Positions 1 through 11,933 are shown, counted from the first letter of the stretch. The stretch is DNA of 64,000 nucleotides from Craspedostauros australis (GCA_026770025.1 JAMXDE010000061.1:288394-352393); one strand, 5' to 3'. Numbers and translations are program-made. The notes: generated by a model from the letters alone, not told the origin.

Positions 1-1
1 G

Positions 2-3000
2 AAATCGAACAACCTTCCGACCTCACGTGCATATCGCACTGGCGACCTCATCGAACTCCCAGCGGCGCTCGCCACAACTGTAACTTCCGTGGCAGAGCAG
101 AACCAAAACCTGTCTCAACCGCAAAAGGAGCTGCTCAAGTGGCACTATCGACTCGGGCACCTCTCCTTCAGACGAGTGCAGTTCCTACTCCGATCCGGCG
201 CCCTTGTCAACACTGAGGCATCACGGAAGATGCAAACAGCTGCCGCCCGCGTACAAGAATGCCCGTTGTGTGCGGCGTGCCAATTTGGCAAACAACACCG
301 CAGAACCACACCAGGCACAACGCAACACGCCGTACAAGACCGACAGGGTGTGATCAAAACGGATCACCTCTTCCCGGGTCAGCAGGTCTCAGTGGACCAC
401 TTCGTGGGACGCACTTTGGGCCGCCTCTTCACAGGAAGAGGCAAGTCCGATGCGTCGGAGATGTACAAGGGTGGCGCAATGTTCGTGGACCACGCGTCCG
501 GCTACATACACGTGGAGCCAGTCGCATCCCTCACGACCCACGCTACGTTGGAAGCAAAGGAACGCTTCGAATCCATGTGCCGCGATGTGGGTGTGCCTGT
601 GCGCTCGTACCTCTCGGACAACGCCACCACCTTTACATCGCCAGACTACGCCGAACACCTCAAACGGTTTCATCAAGTGCACCGCTTTGCTGGAGTCGGC
701 GCCCACCATCACAACGGAGTGGCCGAGCGCAGCATCCGCACGATCATCTCTATGGCACGAACAATGATGATGCATCAAAGCATTCATTGGCCTACGATGT
801 TCGATGCCCAGCACTGGCCCATGGCCGTCGTCCATGCCGCTTACGTACACAACCGCGTACCAAGCGCAGCAACAGGACTCACGCCTTTGGATATTCTCTC
901 GCGCACGCGCATGCCCCTGAAACAGCTACACAACCTACATGTGTGGGGCAGCCCCGTCTACGTCTTGAACAAGGCGCTCGGCGATGGCCGCAAGATACCA
1001 AGATGGGAACCACGTGGGGAGCGCTATGTAAACATGGGACTCTCCGCTCGCCACGCATCCACGGTTCCGCTGGTCCTCTCACCGAGGACAGGGTCAATCA
1101 CACCACAATTTCACGTTGTGTTTGACGATTGGTTCGCGACGATAGCGACTGATCTGGCTAATCTCCCAGACTACAATTCAACGGAATGGACGCACATGTT
1201 TGGCGACACTACGTATCAAATACCATTCGATGACGACGATGTCATTGCTATGGAAGAGCGGGACATCGAGCAAGAGGATGAAGCCGATCATCAGCGATTC
1301 CTTCCCTCACACGATGACGATCCACCAACAAAATTGTTGCCAGAAACGCCAAACACAAGAACCCCGATTGTGAATGAACAAAATGCACCAACTCACATTT
1401 TGAGGCAACCCGTGACATCACACACGAAAACTGATGCCACTCCAATCGACCAAGTACAACCACCTCAGCAAATCAGCCGCTCGCCAACAACCATCGATAT
1501 CAACAAGCCGATACCACCGATGCCGTCGACAGAGGGAGCCGGAGAAGATCCAGCAAGTCACGCTGAACCGTTGCCGCCAACAGAGGGAGTTGTCAACGAC
1601 AACAGTAACGACGACGTACAACCACCAATCGACTCTCCTCCGACTTCACCGCTGCGCAAACCCATCACCGCACAGACAGAGCAACCCACGACGAAGAAGG
1701 TAAAGCTACCTCCACTGCGCCGCTCTGAACGCATCAACAAGCGCACACCACGAGAGCGACGGACCGTTGAGCGCCTCACCTACGACACCTTGGGCGGAAA
1801 AGTGGTTTGGGCCGACGACATCACACAACCATCCGAAACCAGCGCAAACGTAACCACTATCGCGACAAGTGAACCTAGCAAGGACCAAGCCGTGAAAGAC
1901 ATGAAGCACGCTCTCCAAACCTGCCGCGCGACCCTTCAGCGCCACACAGCCCACACAGATGAGATAGTAACACAGAAGGCCCACGATCTGGTGCGCGACG
2001 CTGACTCCATGCTCCGAAATCTGGCGACAATCGACACCACCGAATTGACCTGGGAGGAACGACGTTGGGCGCAGGGCGACCTCGAGATGGAAAGGATGCT
2101 TCGCATCCAGCAACTTGAAATCCGAGCCAGGATGCGCAAGGAACAAGAAGAAGCGGCAGCCAGCAACGAGCACCACATCCTCATGATGAGCAATCACTCC
2201 GACTCGTCCTCGGAGGATGACGATCCACTTCCGGGCACCACAATGCGCCCCATCGACATCGGCCACCTTTGGCCACACCATGTCAACATCACTCGACACA
2301 TCGGCCATTACTTCGACCATGTAGTGCAATTTCGATTCCCGACGGAAGCCGCAAGGAGCCAGTGCGTTTACTACGCCATTCGCCGATTCGTCGATGCCGT
2401 CGAAGAAATGCTCGAAACAGGCGAATACCACCTCCCCGTCTCATACTTCGGCTTCATACCAAGAACGCAAGGTCAGCGATACACTCTAGAACGGGCCATC
2501 GCCGCCATGGAAAATGGCCTACGACCACCGGACGAAGACGAACGGGTGCAGGACTTCATGCGACGAGCGGGTTTCGCCTGGCACCTTATTACGCACGACG
2601 AGCGTTTTGAAATCGGCATACTGCACCTGCACATCCAACTCGGCGTCGCGCCGGAGGTACCACCGACAATCATGGCTCCGCCAAGCGAATTCGAACCGGC
2701 CGAACACCGTGCCTCAGCTCCGACAAACGCTCATCTCCCACGACAACATGAAAATGACGAATCCGACGAACACTACGCGATGGCAGCAACCCTTGAGCAC
2801 GATGGTGACGACCACACCGACCACCACCGCGCCTTCATCACGTACGACTTGCTCAACTTCTTCACGACCGGGGGCGATCTCAGTATCTCGGATCGACACG
2901 TCAGCTACAAGGCATCCAAGACCGATCCCGACACCCTCTCCTTCAGCGAGGCGATGAACGACGACAACAAACAAGAATGGATGGCGGCCGCACACAAAGA

Positions 3001-4501
3001 AATCCATGACCTTACCAAAAAGGGGACTTGGATTGAGGTGCCAAAATCCACCGCTACTGACCGCATCTTCCCTGGCACGTGGGTGTTTCGGCGCAAGCGG
3101 ATGCCCGACGGCACGGTAAAGAAGTACAAGGGACGGTGGTGCTGCAGAGGCGACATGATGACTGAAACGGAAGCAACTTACGCCCCGGTCGTTGCCTGGT
3201 CCTCTGTTCGCGTCTTTCTCATCCTTTCCATTTTGCTTCGCTGGGTCACGACGTCAATTGATTTCTCAAACGCCTTCGTACAAGCCGACATCCATCGTCC
3301 GGTATACCTACACCTTCCACGCGGATTCCGATCAACCAACGGACCCGATACATGCCTCAAGCTGATCAAAAGCCTCTACGGGTTAACTATAGCTCCCAAG
3401 CTATGGTACCAACACCTTGTGCGTGCTCTCCTCGCGGAAGGATTCCACGCGTGTGATCAAGAACGGTGCCTGTTCATGCGCGATGGGATGATGATCGTCC
3501 TCTATGTGGACGATGCCGGCATTGCTTCGCGCACGGAAGAAGAAGCAGACGCATTCATTAAGTCCATGCGTAAGCGCGGATTTGATCTCACACGAGAAGG
3601 CACCTTCACGGAGTTTCTGGGAATATCGCTACACAGAGATCCCAAGAACAACACCATCCACCTCAAACAAACCGGCCTCATCAACAAAATCATCGACGCC
3701 ACAGGCATGCAGAACTGCAAACCCAACGTGACACCCACAACACAACTTGCCCTTGGAACATCAATTGATCAACCTCCGATGAAGGAGGCATGGAACTACC
3801 GCTCCGTCGTTGGCATGCTACTCTACTTGACTACGAATACACGCCCCGACCTGGCCTTCGCCGTCTCTCAAGTGGCGCGATTCAGCAACGACCCTCGCCA
3901 GCCACACGCAAAGGCAATCAAAATGATAGTACGCTACCTTCGCCACACCAACACCATGGGAACCATCGTGCGACCGACGGGTCAACTCAACCTGGAATGC
4001 TACGTTGACGCCGATTTCGCAGGCCTGTACAAGCGCGAGGCCGACGACTCCCCAAACGCAGTACGCTCCCGCACAGGGTATGTTATCATCCTCGGCGGCT
4101 GCCCACTTGTGTGGAAATCGAAGCTGCAGACGGAAATTGCCTTGTCCACAATGGAATCGGAGTACGCCGCGCTGTCTCTCGCTATGCGCGCCCTCATCCC
4201 GATGCAACAACTCATCAACGAAGTGAAAGCATCAACCAACCTCAACCAATCGCTGCAAACCAATATCCAATGCACAGTGTTTGAGGACAACGAGGCGTGT
4301 ATCTCATTGGCAACGAATCACAAGGTGACGGCACGAACCAAGCATTTCCTAACCAAATGGCACTTCTTCTGGCACTGGGTCAAGGAAGGTTTCATTCGGA
4401 TCCTTCACGTGCCGACACCCAACCAAATTGCCGACATCTTCACCAAGGGCCTCGCGCGGGACGCATTTGAGCATCTGCGCCGTATGCTCATGGGGTGGTG
4501 A
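2..4501 (+). CDS. Ty1/copia polyprotein, 5' end outside the window
   Basis: Integrase, reverse transcriptase and RNase H part of a copia polyprotein. The frame is open from base 2, so gag and protease lie upstream of the window and the GTG at 89 is not a real start. Domains in order: GAG-pre-integrase zinc finger (HYRLGH, then CPLC..C, bases 140-290); integrase core with its three acidic residues in VSVDHF (~391), LSDNA (~613) and GVAERS (~718); a very long linker (~1200-2950); RT beginning near GTWVFRRKRM (~3075) with LYVDDAG at ~3499; RNase H with CYVDADFAG (~4000), STMESEYAA (~4145), EDNEACI (~4285) and a tail ending QIADIFTKGLA. Every catalytic residue I could check is present and there is no frameshift or stop, so this copy may be coding-competent. 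The linker holds a coiled coil (~1930-2180) and a globular stretch (~2240-2660) that I do not recognise. Confidence 0.93.
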   Translation, partial: KSNNLPTSRAYRTGDLIELPAALATTVTSVAEQNQNLSQPQKELLKWHYRLGHLSFRRVQFLLRSGALVNTEASRKMQTAAARVQECPLCAACQFGKQHRRTTPGTTQHAVQDRQGVIKTDHLFPGQQVSVDHFVGRTLGRLFTGRGKSDASEMYKGGAMFVDHASGYIHVEPVASLTTHATLEAKERFESMCRDVGVPVRSYLSDNATTFTSPDYAEHLKRFHQVHRFAGVGAHHHNGVAERSIRTIISMARTMMMHQSIHWPTMFDAQHWPMAVVHAAYVHNRVPSAATGLTPLDILSRTRMPLKQLHNLHVWGSPVYVLNKALGDGRKIPRWEPRGERYVNMGLSARHASTVPLVLSPRTGSITPQFHVVFDDWFATIATDLANLPDYNSTEWTHMFGDTTYQIPFDDDDVIAMEERDIEQEDEADHQRFLPSHDDDPPTKLLPETPNTRTPIVNEQNAPTHILRQPVTSHTKTDATPIDQVQPPQQISRSPTTIDINKPIPPMPSTEGAGEDPASHAEPLPPTEGVVNDNSNDDVQPPIDSPPTSPLRKPITAQTEQPTTKKVKLPPLRRSERINKRTPRERRTVERLTYDTLGGKVVWADDITQPSETSANVTTIATSEPSKDQAVKDMKHALQTCRATLQRHTAHTDEIVTQKAHDLVRDADSMLRNLATIDTTELTWEERRWAQGDLEMERMLRIQQLEIRARMRKEQEEAAASNEHHILMMSNHSDSSSEDDDPLPGTTMRPIDIGHLWPHHVNITRHIGHYFDHVVQFRFPTEAARSQCVYYAIRRFVDAVEEMLETGEYHLPVSYFGFIPRTQGQRYTLERAIAAMENGLRPPDEDERVQDFMRRAGFAWHLITHDERFEIGILHLHIQLGVAPEVPPTIMAPPSEFEPAEHRASAPTNAHLPRQHENDESDEHYAMAATLEHDGDDHTDHHRAFITYDLLNFFTTGGDLSISDRHVSYKASKTDPDTLSFSEAMNDDNKQEWMAAAHKEIHDLTKKGTWIEVPKSTATDRIFPGTWVFRRKRMPDGTVKKYKGRWCCRGDMMTETEATYAPVVAWSSVRVFLILSILLRWVTTSIDFSNAFVQADIHRPVYLHLPRGFRSTNGPDTCLKLIKSLYGLTIAPKLWYQHLVRALLAEGFHACDQERCLFMRDGMMIVLYVDDAGIASRTEEEADAFIKSMRKRGFDLTREGTFTEFLGISLHRDPKNNTIHLKQTGLINKIIDATGMQNCKPNVTPTTQLALGTSIDQPPMKEAWNYRSVVGMLLYLTTNTRPDLAFAVSQVARFSNDPRQPHAKAIKMIVRYLRHTNTMGTIVRPTGQLNLECYVDADFAGLYKREADDSPNAVRSRTGYVIILGGCPLVWKSKLQTEIALSTMESEYAALSLAMRALIPMQQLINEVKASTNLNQSLQTNIQCTVFEDNEACISLATNHKVTARTKHFLTKWHFFWHWVKEGFIRILHVPTPNQIADIFTKGLARDAFEHLRRMLMGW

Positions 4502-5100
4502 GGGCATCACAAATTGTGAACTGTTGATCGAACGATGGAGGTTTTTACACCGGGGACATGCTTCGCACTACGCCGAGAGGGAGAGTTGGGACAGACTAGC
4601 TCCGGGACTGACTCGGGAATTGACTGTCCATTCCGCGTACACGGTACTCGGTACCCAATACCGATACTGTGATGAAAGGCTACCACACCCACGATGTGTA
4701 GTTGAACTGCAATCCTTGCGTTGCTCGCCCTCCAGCTCATGCACCCCTGCCACCTGTCCACCTCGTCACCCTGCCGAACATGCATTTGTATTGAAGCATA
4801 TCCATGCGGATGGATCAGCTACCGCTCTACGGGTGATGATACTGGAAGACTGTGTGTGTGGAGGATCACCACGGCATGCTGCTGCGCAACAAAGAACGGC
4901 TGAAGTACGACAGCACGAACCCCACCTTTTTACTCGATCGTCCTATCAATAGTAAGCTTAACACATAAAACAAGCAATCAGAAACAATCTTCACAGCTTA
5001 CTTCCAAGTTTACTACAGTTATACCATCGTCTGATACAGCTTTGCTTTCAACATCAAACGGCGTCAAAGCCGGTTGAAGGACAGATCATCCTCCTGACAA
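4502..5100 (+). repeat. Probable polypurine tract and 3' LTR of the copia element (right boundary not fixed)
   Basis: No gene is visible. The pol stop is at 4499-4501. A polypurine tract, GAGAGGGAGAG, lies at 4575-4585 and is followed by TTGGGACAG, the likely LTR start at 4586 or 4587. An LTR end in CA could be the CCTGACA near 5094, but the partner 5' LTR is outside the window, so neither end can be proven. From about 5100 to 5523 the sequence is probably the 3' flank of the cyclase-PDE gene, which runs on the opposite strand. Confidence 0.4.
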
Positions 5101-5523
5101 CGTGCAGAAGACACGGAATACTAACTAAACCTTTGTGATGTTTCGCGTGCTTTGTCTCGTTGGCTCACCAATGCACAGCTCACTTGGACGACTACTAATA
5201 CGACTATCACTACTAATACTCTACGCGCATGCTCAACTATCTACATCCACTCACAAATACTCACAAATACACAGAGTCAGTACAAGAATAGCATACTGTT
5301 TCAGCATTATCCTGCAAGACGTTTTAGTAGTACCATACCTCCCCTTTCAGCATCCCTGGCTGCGTGCTTCTCCCCCATTCCCCTTGATGCCATGCCAGCT
5401 GCGAATCCTGTCGTCGGTGTTATCTCCATACTTTTCTTCGTCCACTTTCACCTCCTCCGTGCCTTCTTCCATCAGTTTACCCAACGCTCTTTCTCAATCT
5501 ACCCTCCCATTGTATCATGCCAA

Positions 5524-8500
5524 TTAAGTTAGCACACCATCAGCCTTGCTATCGCCGTTGCTATCATCGTTCTTGTCGTTGGTATCCACGGTGCTGCTGC
5601 TAGTGATCATGTTCGCGCCAACACCGCCAGGAGACTCTTCGTCCTCCCGGATCCACCGTTCCACGATGCTTCGTCCTTTCTGCTTCCATTCCAATCGATT
5701 GTCGAACGCATAGTCCAAGGCCTCGTCGCATGACACGCCGAACACACCGCATTCCTTCAGCTTCTGCGCGAGGGGGATGATGTTGTTGTCGAAGAACCAG
5801 AGCTCGCCTTCGTACCACTTCTCTGCCGGGTCCACGCTCGTTCTGCCGGCCCGGAACGCGGCTCGCATCTCACGGAACAGCCGATGGTTCCATTTCTGGT
5901 ACACTGTCCAGTGCTGCATGGTGTGGGCGACGTCGGACGCCTGGATGAGATGCTCGATCACGATGGTGGCTCTCAGGTTAGCCGCCTCTTCATGCACCTC
6001 TCTCTGCGCCTCTTCGGTCAATGCCGCACCACCGATCGGAGACAGCAGCGACGTCGAGAACGCCTTCTCCCATCGTGAATCGCGGAAGCTCTTCAGCTCG
6101 GGATCGAACACGTCCGTGGCCATCACGGCGTTCACCACCAGCTGGCGGAAACGCTGTATCTGGAGGTCCGACTTGAACATGCACCGTCGCAAGTCCTCGT
6201 AGTCGTGCGACATGAGCAGGTCCCAGGCGACGGAGATGGAGTTTTGCTCCGCCACGCTCTTGTTGTCGTAGAGGGAAGCCAGCTTCGCCTTCTCCTTCAC
6301 CAGAACGCCGTTGGGCACGCCTGGGTGATCCACATCATGGATCAACGCGGAGAACACGAGCGCGAATTGAATCAAAGGGTCCGATGTCACGGCGTACGTG
6401 CAGCGGTTGATCGACATGGACACCGCGTCGTGGCTGGAACGGCTTTGGATGCTGCTTCTACCTGTGGAGTCATCGGGCGACAGCGGGCTGAGGACGCGTG
6501 ACAGCAACTTTCGCGTGGACATGGCCACGTGCGTTGCATGCTCGAAGTTGTGGAATGGGTTGGACTGGTGGAGGGATGCGAGCTGTCCCACGAACTGGCG
6601 CAGCTGCTGTTGCGCCTTGGCTGATATGCTGCCGGCCTGAGCGGAGGCGGACGGCGCCTTCTTGGATGACGAAAATGAGGCTCGTGGCGCTTTCGGAACA
6701 GCGATCTTGTCCACGATCTCGTTTCTTGGCATCGCCGTGATGGTTGAAAGTGGTGGCGGCGTCGGTGTCGGTGTCAGGGCTGGCGTCATTGCTGATGCCG
6801 GTGACCATGTCTTTGACCGTCTTCCATGTCCGCTGCCAGACATGTGATCGATCGATCTGGATCCGCCTTGTGCATTATCGACAACGAGATCCTTCAGGAG
6901 CAGCAACAGCAAATCAGCGTTCCAGTCGACCAACCGCTTGATCCTCGATTGCTCCCTTGCCTGTTGAGCCGATCCAGGAGTACCTTGTGCCTTCGCGCGC
7001 CGTTGCGACGGTTGGTTCTGGTTCGCCCCCAACAAGCTGCCTTCAACGTTGGCGTTGCTGCCATCCTTGCCACTGTGCTTCGAAGAACCAACGCTGATGT
7101 CATCGCTTGCTCTTCCTCCAGTTGATGAGGCCACGTCATCGCCTCCCTGCAACCCGTCCGATGCAGCACCTAATGATGCCGCCGATGATATCACGGATCC
7201 CGCACCTCGAGGGTCCACCCAGTACGTCTGGATGTCACCCTTGCCCTTCGCCGTGACGATTTCCTCTCTCGGTGTGACCCATGATCCCTTCCCGCCGTCG
7301 ACAATGAGATCTGCCGTCTTCTGCGTCACATGGATCCTGTTGGGCTTGCCCGTGCTTTCCATGCGGGCCGCTGTGTTGATCGTGTCACCAAATAGCTGGA
7401 AACGCGACTTGTCTCCACGCAGCACACCAGCCGTCGTCGGACCGCTGTTGAGGCCGAACCTCATGCACAGATCGTTGGTGCCGGGGCCCAACGTCGTTGA
7501 CAGCACCTTCGTCAGCTGGCTCATCTTCGATCTGCAGTCGTGGGCAAAACGGACCATCACGACGGCGTGGAATTTGCGTTCCGTCGGCAAACCGCAGACC
7601 GCGACGTAGGAATCCCCGATCGTCTCCACCTTGAAAACGCCGCGTTGACGAGCGATCTTGTCGAACGCGCCGTAGATGGCCTCCAAGAGAGTGAAGACTT
7701 GCTCCGGTTCTCTCGTCGAGCTCCAGGCCGTGAAGCCGACGATGTCGGCAATCATGACGGTTGTCGACGTGTAGAGTTCCGCAATTGGTCTGCCTTCGTA
7801 GCCGTGGTTGATGTCATCCATTGCATTCGAACCGTTCGTATTATCCGCCTCTCTCGCTGCGGAGGAGATCAACGAGGATGATCGATCATTGGTGGTGCTG
7901 CGTCTGCCTTGTGCTTGTATGCTGTCCCTCCTTTTCGTGCCATACGCAACGTCTTGGACAAGGTTCGAAAAGTTACGTGGTCGACTGCGCTTCTTGCCAC
8001 TCTCCGCGTACAACCGGTCACGGACGTTGGCAGGGAAGAGCGATGATACCACCGCATTCGACTTTTCGGCCGAGGTGAGGATGGCGTTCTGCCGTTTGGC
8101 GACGAAGAAGTCGTACAGCATGAACGTCATGGATGTGATGAGGAAGATCGCTACAGCCATGACGGTGAACACGATGGGAAGGCTGGTGATGTGCTGATCC
8201 TGTAGCTCGTTTGTGGGGTAGATGCGGAATGTGTACGGGCAGAAGTCTTCGTCCAACGGCGGACCCGTGTAGGTGGAGTTGCGAATGCGGAAGGAGTCGA
8301 GGCTGGAGATCTGCGCCGAAAGTTCGAGGTCATCAAACTCGCGGCTGTGATGATCACCTCTTCCCAGGTACTTCACGTCTGGTCCAATGATCTCGTACGT
8401 GAATGTTGGTGCTGTTGCGAGTGGATGTAAATGTGCATGTGATGGACGAAGTGTAGAAGGCGAGACGAGACGATGAGTTGCTATACGTCGCTTTGCGAAC

Positions 8501-10357
8501 AAGATGTGATACGCGCAATACGAGGAGAACCACAGATCCATTCATTCCTCCATTGCATGCCTGCATTCATTGCATGACGTACCACAATCATTGTCAATGA
8601 CCACTGCGATGCCTGGTGATCCTTTTGGAAGAATATCACGCATCATGTCACGCCAGTAGAAGCTGGAGGCAAACGTTGCCACCAGTTCATCATTCTCTGG
8701 ATCCGCCTGAATCTTATCGAAGGAGTTGAAGATGGGGAAGTAAATCTCAGCAGCAGGCTCCAACGGTTCCTCGTCCGGTGGGATGCGGTCCTTGTACCAA
8801 GATGCCAGATCTTGTGCGTCTTTGAGATCGGTCGCATTGTTACTGCAATACCAACGGGATGGCCAAAGAGAATGGTGTATGGAGTATCAGAGACAGTAAG
8901 AGAGAGAGAGAGAGAGTAGAAAGGCGTGTGTGAGTATGAGTCCAAATGAGCATGAAGGAAGGCAAACTTCAGTCCGACTGTACAAGACACGGTACTTACA
9001 CGTCCGGTACCATGTACGGTTCGGTGATGGTGACTTTCCCGCTGTTGACCATGCTGTAATGAGCCTTCGTGTAATCCAACGTGAAATAATCGAAATTGTA
9101 CGGTGGGTAGAATGGAACGATGGGATATGCATGCCAGGATGGCAGCATCAGTAGGCTGTGGCATGGAATACGCGGTGGTTGCAGAGAACAAGTGGCGCAG
9201 CGTGGTACCATACGGATAGGATTGACATGCACAGCATTGGAATGTTAGACATTGGAACAATGCGCGTAGAACATATCATACCCGTAGAGCGAAGAGATGA
9301 GATGGAAAAAGATGTAGCAAAGCATGTGGATGAGTGGGTGAGCGAATGTCTGGAGTCAAATGGACAGAGTATCGAAACAAAAAGGTTCTTCTGGCGCCAT
9401 TCCCAAACGTGTACCCATCATCGTGGCTCCACGAACAGGAAGTCCTTGTTGTCACTGGATGAGCAGTTTGCTTCCTGAGTTGGACTGGAACTTCCCACAG
9501 AGTTGACCAACTTACAGATCTTCGGGCCGGGGCACCCCGCCACCCTTATGAATTTCGTTGTTGGTGAAGTACTCAGTGTTGAGCGGGCCGTAGTAGTTGG
9601 TATCGGTCGCCATGATGCTGACAGTGTTGTCGACCCATTGGCGACCGGAAATCGCCGTGAAATTCTCCCACTTGGCACGCGTCTGACTCGTGATGAGCAC
9701 GCACATGACGAGGACCTTGATTCTCGAGGCACCGATGGTCTTTGCAGCCCGCACACCAAAGTCGCTGACGACGACGTTGGGCCATTCCTGGCTGGAGGAG
9801 TGCGCGGACGCGACGACGTCTATGCTGAGCAGATCGACGGCTCCAAACGTCTGCTCCAAAATGTCACCCACATCCTCCAAGATCTTGCCACCATACTCGT
9901 CGAACTGTTCTTCGAAGTTGTTGCGTTCCTGCGAGCTGGTGTAGAAGTACACCAAGACAGCAAGGACCGTTGTGAGGACCACCAGGATGCCAACGACGAT
10001 GCACTTGCATCCCTTGAGGGCGTTCGTCTCGTTCGTCGCTATGCCATCGTCCTGCGTTTGCTGTTGGAAGCCTGAAGCCATGGAGTCCGTGTCGTTGCGG
10101 CTTCCGCCAGAGCTGCTGACGCCGTCAGATCCCAGCATGGTGTTCGACTGCTTGTGCTTGTGGTTATGATTGTGGTTCGAGTCGTTCGGGGCATCGTCGG
10201 AGGTGCTGTCGTCATCGTGGGCCTTTCTGTGTGCAGACACCTCTTCATCGCTTGTGCTTTCCGCTGCGCCTGCTACACGGCTAGAAGATACCTGCTGCGG
10301 CGCCAGAGGAGATCCGAGTGGTGGATTCATACCGGTGACATTGCTTGGACTCATCAT
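5524..10357 (-). CDS. Receptor-type class III nucleotide cyclase fused to a 3',5'-cyclic nucleotide phosphodiesterase; four exons
   Basis: Membrane protein expected both to make and to hydrolyse cyclic nucleotide. Inferred exons on the minus strand: 10357-9516, 9155-9000, 8842-8583, 8411-5524. All junctions are GT-AG and in phase (total 1381 codons). Donors are GTAAGT at 9515 and 8999 and GTACGT at 8582. Order: cytosolic Ser/Asp/His-rich tail; TM1 (residues ~118-140); a predicted extracellular sensor region; TM2 (~8180-8110); class III cyclase domain (~7770-7210) with both metal Asp residues (IADIVGF and IGDSYV) and the NTAARMES transition-state Asn/Arg; low-complexity linker; PDEase I domain (~6570-5640) with HNFEHATHV, LIHDVDHPG and ASDVAH, which supply the metal ligands. 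Purine selectors are mixed: Glu in KVETIGD as in guanylyl cyclases, but Gln before LFGDT where guanylyl cyclases carry Cys. The stop seen at 8542-8544 lies inside intron 3. The first junction is the least certain. Confidence 0.85.
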
Positions 10358-10431
10358 GGTGTGTTGTTCTGTTTCGCTGATCTTCGTTGTGCGTGAGTCT
10401 CCTTGTCTGCAACGCTACCAGTACAGCACAA

Positions 10432-10470
10432 TGCAATGCAATGCAAGACAAGACAAGACAAGACAATGCG
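10432..10470. repeat. Pentanucleotide microsatellite
   Basis: About three TGCAA units followed by about four GACAA units, just upstream of the cyclase-PDE start at 10357, so probably in its 5' leader or promoter. Confidence 0.8.
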
Positions 10471-10678
10471 TCTCCCTATGTTCGTTGGCTACTCTCGTGT
10501 TGCTTTTTGACCTCTTTCGCGGATTATGGCAGATCTGGGCGAAATGGCATTCGTTCGGTCTTGCCTCTTGTTCCCTTCGCTGCGCCGCCACAAACAGGCC
10601 GAAGTCCTTTTTCGGGCGTTGGATTGATCCCGTTGATACAATGTCCAGAGTGCTGCTTCAGTGCCACGTGTTCTTCGT

Positions 10679-11131
10679 TCAGTCACAAGGGGCGTGCATG
10701 CATTCACCGTGCTCGATTAGCGCCTTCGGGGCACGTTCCGCCGCGTTCCGTTTTGCAACCGAGCAACCATCATGTGCGTGTCTCCAAATGGCGCAACAAC
10801 AAGACGCATCCAGTACGCTGTTTTCGGCACGAACAGTGAAGAAGGGGTTCCACACCAAGCACCCGTACAGTACGACCGCTACGAATGCCGACGGTGCTGC
10901 GCGCACGATCCACATGACGAGCTGGCTGCGCGCAACGCGCAATTCACGACCTGACGCAGAATCATGCCCAATCATAAGACCAAAACGTGAAGGCAATTGC
11001 AGTGGACTGTTATTGGGACCTTTCCTCGCGCGGTCGGCTGAGATCAGTGCGCCTGCGAGTCTCTCCCTGTCACGCATACCGTCAACACTCGCACCCAAGT
11101 GACACCTTTTCTTTCCTGTGAAGAACTCCAT
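10679..11131 (-). CDS. Possible small hypothetical protein (150 codons)
   Basis: I do not recognise this frame. It runs from an ATG (MEFFTGKK) to a stop at 10679 and holds one moderately hydrophobic stretch around residues 72-100 that could be a single membrane segment. It overlaps a longer plus-strand frame that looks like a shadow. No intron signals or conserved motif support it, so it may be chance. Confidence 0.15.
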   Translation of the reverse strand: MEFFTGKKRCHLGASVDGMRDRERLAGALISADRARKGPNNSPLQLPSRFGLMIGHDSASGRELRVARSQLVMWIVRAAPSAFVAVVLYGCLVWNPFFTVRAENSVLDASCCCAIWRHAHDGCSVAKRNAAERAPKALIEHGECMHAPCD

Positions 11132-11933
11132 TTCAATCTCTTTACCTGAACAAGCCCAAAGAGAAACAGAAGTAGCTCATTCGCGGCAACATTTGTACTT
11201 GCAACAGAAAAGGACAAGTCATATGCCTTGCATGGACAAAACGATCACAATTTTCTGCATGCAAGCGCAACGGTTCTTCGCCGACGTCTTTTGACGGGCT
11301 GATCATCACCTGTACTACTATGTGTATTGCGTGGAAGAATCCACAACTGAGAAATGCATGTTCCTGCGGACCAAGTCTCGCGAGAAGACGAAGCCACAAA
11401 CGATATTTGATGTCCTTGTCCGCATTTTGGCCATTGTTCATCTCCGAACGATAGTGCAACGGAGCAGCCCGGCCAACGATGTCGTGCTCACTTCGGGGCG
11501 GAGAAATGAAGCGATACAACGAGGCGAAAGAAGCACTCCTCTGTGGTGCCACCAACTCTCTCTCTCCGGAGAGCCGTGTCATCACACGCGACTTGGAGCG
11601 GCGCATCGACGACCTGCCTCAGGGAGAACAACAACGACAACCGAACACAACGGGGTAGAGAAGATAAGACCACAGCAGAAGCAATGGCATCATCAATCAT
11701 CTCAGCCGCCGCCACACCCGCTGCCAATCGTTCTCGCAACAAATAGTAATAATATCTTGCATTGGCGTAGCTCGTACTACGTAATACGCACAGCGAAGCA
11801 GCCCTCTACATGAGCTACGTACTCGTACGTACTTGTGACGTGATGGAGAAGAGGAGACGAACTTCCTCTCCGCACCCGTTGCTCGTATAATATTACTCTA
11901 CTCTATAATCCCATGCACGCTCATACCGAAGCG

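Larger units (their letters stand above)
10358..11933. other. Intergenic region between two minus-strand genes
   Basis: Holds the 5' flank of the cyclase-PDE gene and the 3' flank of the AlgH-like gene. A short pentamer repeat (TGCAA then GACAA units) lies at 10432-10470. Two minus-strand frames (10679-11131 and 11142-11606) have no recognisable domain. Apart from these I see only unstructured sequence. Confidence 0.5.

Noticed and set aside
259-1125. 288-codon plus-strand frame over the integrase region
   Set aside because: Shadow of the copia polyprotein in another frame; Arg/Thr/Pro-rich with no domain.
8542-8763. Separate small minus-strand gene just upstream of the cyclase frame
   Set aside because: It is in phase with the cyclase exon and ends inside a 171-bp GT-AG intron; its sequence fits the ectodomain.
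9418-9480. Extra exon of the cyclase gene (frame with DNKDFLFVEPR)
   Set aside because: Splicing 9516 directly to 9155 keeps phase and joins matching ectodomain sequence, so the extra exon is not needed.
10170-11102. 310-codon plus-strand frame
   Set aside because: Overlaps exon 1 of the cyclase gene antisense and has no recognisable domain.
11142-11606. 154-codon minus-strand frame
   Set aside because: No motif, no supporting context; probably chance in a GC-balanced intergenic region.
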